A stretch of 64,000 nucleotides of DNA from RGIG8745 sp045576655 (GTDB taxonomy: Bacteria; Bacteroidota; Bacteroidia; Bacteroidales; Bacteroidaceae), in the NCBI GenBank assembly GCA_045576655.1, contig JAZNGW010000028.1, positions 1 to 64,000 of the forward strand. The letters run 5' to 3'. This document shows positions 25,530-34,036 of this stretch, one piece after another (position 1 is the first letter of the stretch; every line of letters starts with the position of its first letter). A program made the position numbers and the translations under genes. The notes below the pieces were generated by a model that saw only the letters and a list, made by a program, of their open reading frames with translations, did no database searches and was not told the DNA's origin.

Positions 25530-27413
25530 TCATTCGGCTGATTTGCCCATATCCTGCTCGATAAATTCAAGCAGGCGCTCCACAGCATGCTCCGAAGGAA
25601 TGTTGCGCTCGATACATTCCTGACGCTTGTAGAGACTCACCTTGCCTACGCCGGCCCCGACATAACCGTAGTCGGCATCGGCCATCTCGCCAGGACCGTT
25701 AACGACACAGCCCATGATGCCAATCTTCAACCCCTTGAGATGAGACGTGGCGGCCTTGATACGCTTGATAGTGTCCTCAAGGTCGTAGAGGGTGCGCCCG
25801 CAACCTGGGCAAGAGATATATTCGGTCTTCGTAGTGCGCAAGCGCCCTGCCTGAAGTATTCCGAAAGCGGTAGAGTCGACAACATCTGCACTAATCTCCT
25901 CGCCACCCATATTATGCAGATAGACACCGTCGACAAAGCCGTCCATGACAAGCGCTCCCATATCTGCTGCGCTCTTGACCTGAAAATCCTCCTTGTCGGT
26001 CTCTTTGTAATGCTGGAAGAAAACGACAGGATTTTGCAAACCATGACGCATGAGGTAGTGCACCAGGGCACGATGCTCGCCAAGGCGGTTCTGGTGGTTG
26101 CTCTGGCTCACCACGACAATTTCGGGATGGTACTTCAGACACGCCAGTACCTCATCGGTCAGCGTGGCATAGGTTACAAAGAGAAACTTCAGCGGAGCGG
26201 CACACATGCTGATGAACGGCAGCATATTTGCCTGTCCTTCGCCGTAGCTGCTGAATGCGGGATATGTGTCTTCTTCCCCACTCCAACCTGTGACATCGAC
26301 GATGTAAGGAACACCCTCCACACGATGCTGCGGCAGCTTGGCTCCGCAATAGAGATAATCGGGAAAGAGGTCTGTGCCGTCGCCCTTGACTGTGCGCATA
26401 TCCGCATCAGTGAAGTGGCTTCCGATGACAACGGGCACGTTGTCGCCTCCGATGTTCTTCACAGCCCTTGTATGCCGGCGCTGAAGAGAAAGATAGTCAA
26501 AGTCCTCAGCCTCTTGGCAAGGGATATAGAGGTGGTTATTGCGAGCAATGATATAGTCGCGAAGTTTCTTTGCCACAGGAATTTCCGCTTCGGGCGCTTC
26601 GCTGAGCGAAACTCGTATGGTATCGCCTATACCGTCGCTAAGCAGCGCACCTATGCCGAGAGCCGACTTGATGCGCCCGTCCTCGCCGTCGCCAGCCTCA
26701 GTGACTCCAAGATGAAGAGGGAACGCCATGCCCTCCTTCTCCATGACACTGACAAGCAGACGCACTGTGCGCACCATGACGACGGTGTTGCTGGCCTTGA
26801 TGGAGATAACCACGTCGGTGAAGTTCTCCCTTACGCAGATGCGCAGAAACTCCATGCACGACTCGACCATGCCTTCCGGCGTATCGCCGTAGCGCGACAT
26901 GATGCGGTCGGACAGCGATCCGTGGTTCACGCCTATGCGCACGGCGGTATGGTTCTCCTTACATATATTAAGGAAAGGGACGAACTTGTCCTCTATCTTC
27001 TTAATTTCCTCGGCATACTCCTCGTCGGTATACTCCAAGTGCTTGAACTTACGCCCCGGATCGACATAGTTGCCTGGGTTGACACGCACTTTCTCAGCGT
27101 AGAGAGCAGCCACATCGGCAACCTTAGCGTTGAAATGCACATCGGCAACGAGAGGCACGTCATAGCCTGCATTGCGCAGGTCGGCATTGATATTGCGAAG
27201 GTTTTCAGCCTCACGCATTCCCTGAGTAGTAAGGCGCACGTACTCGCCACCGGCATCAACTATGCGCTTTGCCTGAGCCACACTTCCCTCCGTATCCATC
27301 GTAGAGGTGTTAGTCATCGACTGCACCCTGATAGGGTTGTCGCCGCCAAGCGGTGTCTGCCCCACATGGACTTCCGTGGTGGCACGCCGCGAATAATTGA
27401 ATAAATCTTTCAT
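25530..27413 (-). CDS. ispG: 4-hydroxy-3-methylbut-2-en-1-yl diphosphate synthase IspG (GcpE), long form
   Basis: A 627-aa iron-sulfur enzyme of the MEP isoprenoid pathway, converting MEcPP to HMBPP. The N-terminal TIM-barrel begins with VQSMTNTSTMDTEGSVAQ. The C-terminal cluster domain holds SCPGCGRTLYDL and GIMGCVVNGPGEMADADYG, giving the three cysteines for the 4Fe-4S cluster. At over 600 residues it is the long form with a large extra domain (about 290-520) found in Bacteroidetes, Chlamydiae and plants, against about 370 in E. coli. Upstream is a REP pair and purE. Confidence 0.96.
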   Translation of the reverse strand: MKDLFNYSRRATTEVHVGQTPLGGDNPIRVQSMTNTSTMDTEGSVAQAKRIVDAGGEYVRLTTQGMREAENLRNINADLRNAGYDVPLVADVHFNAKVADVAALYAEKVRVNPGNYVDPGRKFKHLEYTDEEYAEEIKKIEDKFVPFLNICKENHTAVRIGVNHGSLSDRIMSRYGDTPEGMVESCMEFLRICVRENFTDVVISIKASNTVVMVRTVRLLVSVMEKEGMAFPLHLGVTEAGDGEDGRIKSALGIGALLSDGIGDTIRVSLSEAPEAEIPVAKKLRDYIIARNNHLYIPCQEAEDFDYLSLQRRHTRAVKNIGGDNVPVVIGSHFTDADMRTVKGDGTDLFPDYLYCGAKLPQHRVEGVPYIVDVTGWSGEEDTYPAFSSYGEGQANMLPFISMCAAPLKFLFVTYATLTDEVLACLKYHPEIVVVSQSNHQNRLGEHRALVHYLMRHGLQNPVVFFQHYKETDKEDFQVKSAADMGALVMDGFVDGVYLHNMGGEEISADVVDSTAFGILQAGRLRTTKTEYISCPGCGRTLYDLEDTIKRIKAATSHLKGLKIGIMGCVVNGPGEMADADYGYVGAGVGKVSLYKRQECIERNIPSEHAVERLLEFIEQDMGKSAE

Positions 27414-27431
27414 TGGTTGTGGAGATAAGTT

Positions 27432-27500
27432 GTAGGGGCGGAGTCTGTCCGCCCTGTAGATGTTAAGGAGTTATACTATGGGGGCAGAAGCAGCCCCTAC
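27432..27500. repeat. Inverted REP pair between ispG and purE
   Basis: GTAG followed by GGGCGGAGTCTGTCCGCCC, then 26 bp later an inverted GGGGCAGAAGCAGCCC ending in CTAC. Followed by 8-bp repeats (CTTAACTT, CTTAACTA) up to the purE stop. Confidence 0.8.
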
Positions 27501-27543
27501 CAGTCAGGAGATAAGGAGAACTTAACTTCTTAACTACTTAAAA

Positions 27544-28053
27544 CTAATTACACTTGAAATTATACTTCACTTCAGCAAGCTCGGCATTAGCCTTCTCAAT
27601 CTTGCTGCGAAGACCCTCCTTGTAGGCTGCAAACTTCTCTGCAAGCGCCTCATCGGAGAGAGCGAGCATCTGAACCGCAAGGATTGCAGCGTTGAGAGCG
27701 CCGTTGATTGCAACAGTGGCTACAGGGATGCCTGGAGGCATCTGCAGAATGGAATAGACAGCATCCATGCCATCGAGCACAGAGCCCTTGACAGGCACGC
27801 CAATCACAGGAAGCGTAGTGCTTGCAGCAATAACCCCAGGAAGAGCAGCAGCCATTCCTGCACCTGCAATGATAACCTTCAATCCGCGTTCCTTCGCACC
27901 CTTGGCAAACGCCTCTACCGCATCAGGAGTGCGGTGAGCAGAAAGAGCGTTGATTTCAAACGGAATCTCCATCTCATCAAAGAACTTGGCAGCCTTCTCC
28001 ATCACCGGAAGGTCAGACGTGCTGCCCATGATAATACTTACAATTGGCTTCAT
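27544..28053 (-). CDS. purE: N5-carboxyaminoimidazole ribonucleotide mutase
   Basis: A 169-aa class I PurE, interconverting N5-CAIR and CAIR in purine synthesis. It has the phosphate-binding start VSIIMGSTSDLPVM, the active-site SAHRTPDAV and AGAGMAAALPGVIA. The length is normal. No purK lies next to it. It sits on the minus strand 32 bp after a membrane-protein gene that overlaps rpoN, so these may be co-transcribed. Confidence 0.95.
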   Translation of the reverse strand: MKPIVSIIMGSTSDLPVMEKAAKFFDEMEIPFEINALSAHRTPDAVEAFAKGAKERGLKVIIAGAGMAAALPGVIAASTTLPVIGVPVKGSVLDGMDAVYSILQMPPGIPVATVAINGALNAAILAVQMLALSDEALAEKFAAYKEGLRSKIEKANAELAEVKYNFKCN

Positions 28054-28085
28054 CTTTATTATTTTATTTAGTTACTACATATTTG

Positions 28086-28724
28086 TCAGAATCCTTTCAG
28101 AAAGAAGTAAGCAGAACAGGTCAGCCCTAACACATAGCTCCAGAGCACCTGAGACAATGTATGCTGACGCAATATCATCCGCGACGTACCCACTACTCCG
28201 CTAAACAAGAACAACAGGCACAGATAGAACAAAGGATTGAAGTTCATGACCATACCACAAATTCCAATCACTGCTGTAACTCCGCCTAAAGCCACCATAT
28301 GAGTGGAGACCTTCCACCACACATTAATCAAAGCGCAAAGCATAATGGAGACCAGCGCAGACACGACCAGGCCCAACAGATAAGTGGGAGCGTTGAGCAT
28401 GCTGAGCATTATGATGCAAGCGAGATAACTCAAGATGGCAATAATATAAGGCACGGTTCTGCAACGTCTTTGCGAAGACACCCATCCGCCTTGCTTCATA
28501 ATGCGGCGAAACAGCACAATACTAAGCTGCGGAAGGATGACCGTGAAGCACATAACCATGAAAAGAAGAATCATATAGCCCCACACGGAAGGGATGAAAC
28601 CCACATAGAGCAACCGCCTAAAGCTATAGAACAGAATGCAGACGAAGACGGCAAAAGTCATATAGAACGGCGAAAACAACGTCGACAAGAAACGGGCACA
28701 TCTAAGCAGAGTTCGTTCGTTCAT
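28086..28724 (-). CDS. PAP2-like integral membrane protein
   Basis: A 212-aa protein with about six membrane helices. Two segments recall the PAP2 phosphatase core: KVSTHMVALGG, like SxHxxxxxG, and SRMILRQHTLSQVL, like SRxxxxxHxxxD. The final aspartate is replaced by Gln and the first arginine motif is not clear. It may be a degenerate or divergent phosphatase acting on undecaprenyl or lipid phosphates. The ATG overlaps the rpoN stop (ATGA), which indicates translational coupling. Confidence 0.75.
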   Translation of the reverse strand: MNERTLLRCARFLSTLFSPFYMTFAVFVCILFYSFRRLLYVGFIPSVWGYMILLFMVMCFTVILPQLSIVLFRRIMKQGGWVSSQRRCRTVPYIIAILSYLACIIMLSMLNAPTYLLGLVVSALVSIMLCALINVWWKVSTHMVALGGVTAVIGICGMVMNFNPLFYLCLLFLFSGVVGTSRMILRQHTLSQVLWSYVLGLTCSAYFFLKGF

Positions 28725-30247
28725 AATTGCTCCCTCCTCATCTTTGCAGTCGGTATGCCCAACTGATTTCTATACTTAGTAACCGTCCTATGCTTAATAC
28801 TCAGACCTCTTTCTTGAAGACGCTCCACAAGCTGCTCGTCTGAATATGGCGCAGACTTATCCTCCGAAGCAATTATCTCCGCAAGCACCTGTTCCACCTC
28901 ATGCGCCACAACCGTAACGCCCTCGGCATTGGCACGAGTGCGAAGGAAGAAATGCTCAAGCGAATAAGCGCTTCCGTCAACAAGAGCATACTTGCTCGTC
29001 TTCACTCTCGACACCGTAGACTCGTCCAAACCAGTCTTCTTCGCCACATCGCGAAGAACCAAAGGACGGAGCTTTGTATCGTCTTGAGTCAAAAAGAAAT
29101 CACGCTGCAAATCAATAATGGCTTTCATGGTAAGGTAAAGAGTGCGCCGCCTCTGCTTAACAGACTCGATAAACATCCGAGCCGACTCCACCTTCTGCTT
29201 CCTATAAAGGAAAGCTTCACGTTCCCTTTGCGACATCTCGTCAATCCGGGACAGATTGGCGTCGTATTCTTGCAAGAAACCTTTATCCACTTTCAGCGAA
29301 GGGACATAACCGTTATTGACAGTCAGAGAGATATTGCCTTCGCTATCGGTTTCTATAATAAAATCGGGGATGACCGTCTGTGAGTGTTCGCTGTGCGACT
29401 CGCTCAACGACATACCCGGACGAGGGTTAAGGCTCTTAATCCCTTCGACAGCGGCATTAAGTTCTTCAGGCGTCACATCTAACTTCTGATGCAACATGTC
29501 AAGGTTGTTGCTGACAATCGAAATGTTAAAATCGGAAATCAGACGCCGTTCCAGTTCCAGTCGTTTCCTGCGTACCGTCTCGCCTGATGACAACGACTCG
29601 AGTTTTCTGCCTATCTGGATGAGCAGGCACTCCCTGAGATTGCGTGCGCCAATGCCTGGAGGATCAAACTTTTGAAGGACCCGTAGCATAGCCTCCACCT
29701 CCGTTTCATTAGTGTAGATGCCCATTCTAAACGCAAGTTCATCGACTATGCTATACAGTTCCCTGTCGATAAAGCCATTGTCATTAAGCGAACCTATAAG
29801 ATAGGAAACAATGCTTTTCTGGTGTTCGTCAAGGTCGTACTCACCTATCTGCGCCGTCAAGTCGTCAATCAGCGACCAGCTGTCACTAACAGCAACCTCC
29901 CTCCGCTCGCCATAACCGCCCTTAAATACAGGAAGTTCACCGTCGTCCATACTTTCATACAGCTCGTCCAAACTTGGTTCACCTTGATGAACAACCGCTC
30001 CATCATCGTCATTTCCGCCATCACCATAGTCCTCGTCTGAAGTATTGAAATCACTGGCAGCATCACCTGGCACAGATGCTTCCGCAACTTCATCCAAGGC
30101 ATCGTTGTCATAAAGTTCCTTCTTCACCCTCTCTTCAAGACCAGCAATAGGAAGCTCTACCAAATTGGCAAGCAACAACTGCTGTGGTGTATACTTTTGA
30201 ATCTGAACACCTTTCTGTTCCTGATACTGGCCCTGCTTACTCGGCAT
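28721..30247 (-). CDS. rpoN: RNA polymerase sigma-54 factor
   Basis: A 508-aa sigma-54. Region I is present at the N-terminus (QKYTPQQLLLANLVELPIAGLEERV). An acidic linker follows (about 50-110). The core-binding domain has QKFDPPGIGARNLRECLLIQ, and the HTH part has VAKKTGLDESTVSRVKTSKYALV. The RpoN box near the C-terminus reads IKHRTVTKYRNQLGIPT, matching the ARRTVAKYRE consensus that binds the -24 element. It ends overlapping the PAP2-like gene and follows the zinc-peptidase gene by 25 bp. No sigma-54 activator lies in the window. Confidence 0.95.
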   Translation of the reverse strand: MPSKQGQYQEQKGVQIQKYTPQQLLLANLVELPIAGLEERVKKELYDNDALDEVAEASVPGDAASDFNTSDEDYGDGGNDDDGAVVHQGEPSLDELYESMDDGELPVFKGGYGERREVAVSDSWSLIDDLTAQIGEYDLDEHQKSIVSYLIGSLNDNGFIDRELYSIVDELAFRMGIYTNETEVEAMLRVLQKFDPPGIGARNLRECLLIQIGRKLESLSSGETVRRKRLELERRLISDFNISIVSNNLDMLHQKLDVTPEELNAAVEGIKSLNPRPGMSLSESHSEHSQTVIPDFIIETDSEGNISLTVNNGYVPSLKVDKGFLQEYDANLSRIDEMSQREREAFLYRKQKVESARMFIESVKQRRRTLYLTMKAIIDLQRDFFLTQDDTKLRPLVLRDVAKKTGLDESTVSRVKTSKYALVDGSAYSLEHFFLRTRANAEGVTVVAHEVEQVLAEIIASEDKSAPYSDEQLVERLQERGLSIKHRTVTKYRNQLGIPTAKMRREQL

Positions 30248-30272
30248 AAAACTTCTTTATAACAAAAAGCGA

Positions 30273-31001
30273 CTAATCACGGTTTCGGCTACCGACAAGA
30301 AGCCAAACATAATAGAGCAATGTGGCAAGCGAACTGAGTGTTGCAACAACATAAGTATAGGCTGCAGAGCGGAGAGCATCCGATGCTGCATCATGAGTAA
30401 CCCTGTCGGTCATGCAGGCGTTGTCAAGCCATGTCATAGCTCTGCGGCTGGCATCAATCTCTACAGGCAAAGTGACGAATGCGAAAACTGTTGTTGTCGC
30501 AAAAAGAATCACGCCTATAGTCAGCGTTATCGGATTGCCTGTCCTACTGAGAACAATCATACCAACAAGCAGAAGCCACTGCATCCACTGCGAAGCAAAA
30601 TTCACTATTGGCACCAATTGCGAACGAAGTTTCAAGGGACCGTATGCAAGAGCGTGCTGTACAGCATGGCCACATTCATGAGCAGCCACAGCCGCAGCCA
30701 TGACGCTGTTGCTCTCGTAAACGCCCTGGCTCAAATTGACAGTCTTGTCCACTGGATTGTAATGGTCTGTCAGACGCCCTGACGTACTGATTACCTTGAC
30801 ATCTGTTATTCCATTGTCACGAAGCATTTTTTCAGCCACTTCGCGGCCTGTCAGACCTCCGTAAGAACGTATCTTTGAATACTTCTCAAACTTTGAGTTA
30901 AGATTATGCTGGACCAACCAGCTCACAACCGCTATGCCTATGAAAATAATCCAATAGACAGCAGTAGGCGAAATACCGCCTTGCATACCCGTCTCCATCA
31001 T
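30273..31001 (-). CDS. Membrane zinc metallopeptidase, YugP type
   Basis: A 242-aa protein of the neutral zinc metallopeptidase family (Zn_peptidase_2). It has an N-terminal helix (about 14-31), a zinc motif AAHECGHAVQHA (His108, Glu109, His112), two central helices (about 131-175) and a C-terminal helix. The conserved sequence GLTGREVAEKMLRDNGI precedes the catalytic part. Substrates of this family are not known. Four genes run in the same direction here, from cysS to rpoN, with gaps of 8-25 bp, so they are probably one transcript. Confidence 0.9.
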   Translation of the reverse strand: MMETGMQGGISPTAVYWIIFIGIAVVSWLVQHNLNSKFEKYSKIRSYGGLTGREVAEKMLRDNGITDVKVISTSGRLTDHYNPVDKTVNLSQGVYESNSVMAAAVAAHECGHAVQHALAYGPLKLRSQLVPIVNFASQWMQWLLLVGMIVLSRTGNPITLTIGVILFATTTVFAFVTLPVEIDASRRAMTWLDNACMTDRVTHDAASDALRSAAYTYVVATLSSLATLLYYVWLLVGSRNRD

Positions 31002-31020
31002 AGTTTTATATCTGTTATGT

Positions 31021-31290
31021 TTATCTTTCTCTGAATGTTATCACCTCATCGGTGCGAACACAGCGCATCGCCGGCATTTCTCCATCGACCAGCCCGAGTT
31101 CATAAATGTCCGTGCCTGTTTCGGAATAGAGACTGTCGGTCTCCACACCGAGCGTGATGTTGTCGTAGGTCGTTATGCGCTTGCCTGGGTAGAGTGTATG
31201 GAGTTTGTCCATCGCTCCACGGAGGCATCTCGCCGCCACGTTGTCGTCATCTCCAAGCGTGAACCTTCTGAAGTCGAGCAACCCGTCCAT
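31021..31290 (-). CDS. Small hypothetical protein
   Basis: An 89-aa soluble protein with no recognised domain. It has mixed alpha/beta character (LRGAMDKLHTLYPGKRITTYDNITLGVE) and no signal or membrane segment. Start ATG, 7 bp after the stop of the upstream small membrane protein, suggesting coupled expression with it and with the zinc-peptidase gene. Not a known family to me. Confidence 0.6.
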   Translation of the reverse strand: MDGLLDFRRFTLGDDDNVAARCLRGAMDKLHTLYPGKRITTYDNITLGVETDSLYSETGTDIYELGLVDGEMPAMRCVRTDEVITFRER

Positions 31291-31297
31291 ACACTAT

Positions 31298-31489
31298 TCA
31301 CTTCTTGTTCATACTTTTGAGATTGAGCGACAGCCAAATGATTGCACCGCCGAACAGCACGTCCATAACGTAGAATGTGGAATCGGCATTATCGCCCTTC
31401 AGAGCGAAAGTCATCCACATGCTTGCTCCGAAACAAATTATCACGCAGATGAGCGAGATAATCATCATCGTCTTACTCAAGTTGCCCAT
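31298..31489 (-). CDS. Small two-helix membrane protein
   Basis: A 63-aa protein with two hydrophobic helices (about 5-29 and 40-56) joined by a short polar loop (ALKGDNADSTF), ending basic (NLKSMNKK). It is located 21 bp after cysS and 7 bp before the next small gene on the same strand. This placement and its good start support a real gene. Function unknown. Confidence 0.65.
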   Translation of the reverse strand: MGNLSKTMMIISLICVIICFGASMWMTFALKGDNADSTFYVMDVLFGGAIIWLSLNLKSMNKK

Positions 31490-31510
31490 ATCTTAAACTT
31501 TGTCAGATAA

Positions 31511-32998
31511 CTACTTGTTCAGTTTCCAGCTGAATCCGTCCTTTGTATCCTTCACCTCAAAGCCGAGAGCCGCAAGGTTGTCGCGGATGAGGTCGCTCGT
31601 AGCCCAGTCCTTGTTCGCCTTGGCCTTAACACGTTGTTCGAGAAGCATGTCGACAACCTTGCCGTAAGCCTCTTCGCGTGCTGAATTGTCGGCACCCACT
31701 TCGTTCTTGAGTCCGAGCAGATCGAACGCAAACGTATGGAACACCGCCTTGAGCGCTTCAAGCACGTCGGCAGCGATTGTCGCCTTCTTGTCAACGATAG
31801 AGTTGATTGTGCGTGTTGCGTCGAAGAGGTGGCTGATGACGATTGGAGTGTTGAAGTCGTCGTTGAGAGCCTCGTAGCACTTGTTGCGCAAGTCATCGAC
31901 GAATGCCATGTCCACACTGCCCTGTTTCTCTGGCTGTATTGCACCGAGAGCTGTGTATGCGTCTATCAAACGAGCCAGTCCCTTCTCTGCGGCTTGCAGC
32001 GCATCGTTGCTGAAGTCGACTGTTGAGCGGTAGTGAGCCTGAAGGATGAAGAAACGTATTGTCATAGGCGAGTATGCGCGTTCCAACTTCTCATGCTCAC
32101 CGCTGAAGAACTGCGGCAGGGTGATGAAGTTGTTGAGGCTCTTGCCCATCTTCTGGCCGTTGATAGTTATCATGTTGTTGTGAATCCAGTAGCGCACCAT
32201 TTCGTCGCCTTGGCTCGCTACAGCCTGCGCTATCTCACATTCGTGGTGAGGGAAGATGAGGTCCATTCCTCCGCCGTGAATATCGAAGTGGTTGCCGAGG
32301 TACTTGCGTCCCATAGCTGTGCATTCGCAGTGCCATCCAGGGAAGCCCTCGCTCCACGGACTTGGCCAGCGCATAATATGCTCTGGCTGAGCCTTCTTCC
32401 AGAGCGCAAAATCGGCTTGGTTGCGCTTCTCGCCCACTCCGGCAAGTTCGCGTGAGTTGTTGATTATATCATCAAGATTTCTGCCCGAAAGGACTCCGTA
32501 GCGGTGCTTCTTGTTATAAGCCTCAACGTCAAAATATACTGAGCCGTTGCTTTCGTAAGCAAATCCATTGTCCATGATTTCCTTCACCAACTGCTCCTGC
32601 TCAATTATGTGTCCTGTGGCATGAGGCTCGATGCTTGGCGGAAGCACGTTAAGTGCATCCATAGCCTCATGGAAGCGGTTTGTGAAGTACTGCGCCACTT
32701 CCATAGGTTCGAGTTCTTCAAGACGTGCCTTCTTGGCAATCTTATCCTCGCCTTCGTCGGCATCGTGCTCCAGGTGACCTACGTCTGTAATGTTTCTTAC
32801 ATAACGCACCTTATAGTCCAGGTGCTTAAGATAGCGGAATACGATGTCGAAGGTAATTGCCGGACGTGCGTGTCCGAGATGCGCATCGCCATATACTGTG
32901 GGTCCGCAAACATACATGCCCACGTGTGGAGCATGCAGCGGGCGAAACTCTTCTTTTCTTCTTGTAAGGGTGTTGTATACAAACAGTTTCTGTTCCAT
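31511..32998 (-). CDS. cysS: Cysteinyl-tRNA synthetase
   Basis: A 495-aa class I synthetase. The ATG at 32998 is chosen: it gives MEQKLFVYNTLTRRKEEF, the family start, while the extra ten upstream codons lie in 9-bp repeat sequence. HIGH-type motif GDAHLGHARP (37-46), zinc-binding Cys31 in VCGPTVYG, and KMSKS-type motif KMGKSLNNF are present, with GWHCECTAM and HHECE supplying further zinc ligands. A promoter at 33066-33096 serves it. The B3/4 editing-like gene lies directly upstream on the same strand. Confidence 0.96.
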   Translation of the reverse strand: MEQKLFVYNTLTRRKEEFRPLHAPHVGMYVCGPTVYGDAHLGHARPAITFDIVFRYLKHLDYKVRYVRNITDVGHLEHDADEGEDKIAKKARLEELEPMEVAQYFTNRFHEAMDALNVLPPSIEPHATGHIIEQEQLVKEIMDNGFAYESNGSVYFDVEAYNKKHRYGVLSGRNLDDIINNSRELAGVGEKRNQADFALWKKAQPEHIMRWPSPWSEGFPGWHCECTAMGRKYLGNHFDIHGGGMDLIFPHHECEIAQAVASQGDEMVRYWIHNNMITINGQKMGKSLNNFITLPQFFSGEHEKLERAYSPMTIRFFILQAHYRSTVDFSNDALQAAEKGLARLIDAYTALGAIQPEKQGSVDMAFVDDLRNKCYEALNDDFNTPIVISHLFDATRTINSIVDKKATIAADVLEALKAVFHTFAFDLLGLKNEVGADNSAREEAYGKVVDMLLEQRVKAKANKDWATSDLIRDNLAALGFEVKDTKDGFSWKLNK

Positions 32999-33008
32999 AA
33001 TCGAGATT

Positions 33009-33053
33009 ATTGGACTAATTAGTCTCATTGGACCAATTAGGCTAATTAGAATT
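33009..33053. repeat. Five 9-bp tandem repeats in the cysS leader
   Basis: ATTGGACTA, ATTAGTCTC, ATTGGACCA, ATTAGGCTA, ATTAGAATT lie between the predicted transcription start and the cysS start codon, so they are in the mRNA leader. Confidence 0.85.
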
Positions 33054-33065
33054 AATATCTTTCTG

Positions 33066-33096
33066 CAAAGTTACTATTTTTAGTGCTATTCTAAAA
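33066..33096 (-). promoter_or_regulatory. Promoter for cysS
   Basis: The minus strand has an exact TAACTTTG element (complement 33066-33073), with a weak T-rich upstream element about 19 bp away. Start of transcription near 33061. Confidence 0.6.
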
Positions 33097-33115
33097 TTGT
33101 TTTCGTCATTATTAA

Positions 33116-33787
33116 TCAATACGCCACAATTTCGCCCCCGTCGCTTGAGGCATACCGTCTCAGAAGATTACTTATGAATTCCGCACAGCGCATCACATTG
33201 TCCCTATCGCCGTCATAACCGTTAACCAGGGCCAGTAAATGGGTTGTGGACATGCTCATCTTCGTGCGTTCGTTGTCGCTTGTCGGCGTACCTATACCGC
33301 CCACACTGTCACGATAAACCGGCATACCTGCAATATTGAGGATGCCACGCCCTATACCCTCATAGGGTTCGCCTTCACGCCCAACGCCAAGCACAAGGGT
33401 GTCGCCTTCTATCTTGTCGTAGTCAAACCCTCCGATGCTATATCCGTAAGCGATGGAAGCAAGATTTATCAAGTCGACGGCAGTATCAACCTGATAAAGG
33501 TCCTTGCCCTGCAGCGTGCGCCTCACAAGCGCCTCGCCCGACGGGCGATACCGGCTAGGGTCCTTCCCGCAGCGGCGATAAGCCTGGCGAGTAGCCTCAA
33601 TCGATGAAATCTGCTTGATTGAGTCGATTGTATACTTGGCACGATATTCTTCGATAAATCCGGTTATCTCCCGCCATAGGCCCTCGGAATACTCCGAGTT
33701 CTTAAACTCCGCATACACAGCGGCACCTACAAACTGCGGGCAAGCCTCGCGTATCTCGTCCGATACAATTATAGTCTTTTTTTCCAT
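33116..33787 (-). CDS. B3/4-domain protein (tRNA-editing-like)
   Basis: A 223-aa free-standing B3/B4 domain, as found in the beta subunit of phenylalanyl-tRNA synthetase, where it hydrolyses mischarged tRNA. Motifs: GKDPSRYRPSGEALVRR, DLINLASIAYGYSIGGFDYD, and ERTKMSMSTTHLLALVNGY. The ATG at 33787 is chosen. The frame remains open upstream to 33868, but those 27 codons come from the 22-bp repeat array (NEGSLINKRGLVDKK) and do not look like protein. The neighbour cysS makes a role in tRNA quality control plausible. The amino acid it clears is unknown. Confidence 0.85.
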   Translation of the reverse strand: MEKKTIIVSDEIREACPQFVGAAVYAEFKNSEYSEGLWREITGFIEEYRAKYTIDSIKQISSIEATRQAYRRCGKDPSRYRPSGEALVRRTLQGKDLYQVDTAVDLINLASIAYGYSIGGFDYDKIEGDTLVLGVGREGEPYEGIGRGILNIAGMPVYRDSVGGIGTPTSDNERTKMSMSTTHLLALVNGYDGDRDNVMRCAEFISNLLRRYASSDGGEIVAY

Positions 33788-33801
33788 ACTATTTCCATTA
33801 A

Positions 33802-33881
33802 AACGCCACTCCATTTTTTTATCAACGAGCCCTCGTTTGTTTATCAATGAGCCCTCGTTAAAATTCAAACGAGCGCTCGTT
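33802..33881. repeat. 22-bp-period array, four units
   Basis: Units at 33802, 33824, 33846 and 33868, exactly 22 bp apart: cores CCACTC, AGCCCT, AGCCCT, AGCGCT between AAYG and CRTT. It lies between the divergent B3/4 gene and the small secreted protein gene, starting 15 bp upstream of the B3/4 start. Confidence 0.9.
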
Positions 33882-33981
33882 GACTAGTTTATTATTCTGA
33901 AGCAGCCCTTTCACGATGCGAATATAACGCTTTTTTCCGTAGCAGGCATTTTATCTGGAGGATTAAAAACGCACTTACCTC

Positions 33982-34012
33982 TTGGGCGCTCCGACAAATC
34001 TTCTTAACTTTG
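33982..34012 (+). promoter_or_regulatory. Promoter for the gene at 34037
   Basis: TTGG, 19 bp, TAACTTTG (34005-34012) is close to the TTTG/TAnnTTTG consensus. Start of transcription near 34019, about 18 nt before the ATG. Confidence 0.65.
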
Positions 34013-34036
34013 CATTTGTTTTCATCTCGCCGCATT

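Noticed and set aside
25587..27404. Long plus-strand open frame of about 605 codons opposite ispG
   Set aside because: It is fully antisense to a clear ispG, has no recognisable protein features and follows from codon bias on the other strand.
33788..33868. N-terminal extension of the B3/4 protein
   Set aside because: It is translated repeat-array sequence, and family members begin near MEKKTIIVS.
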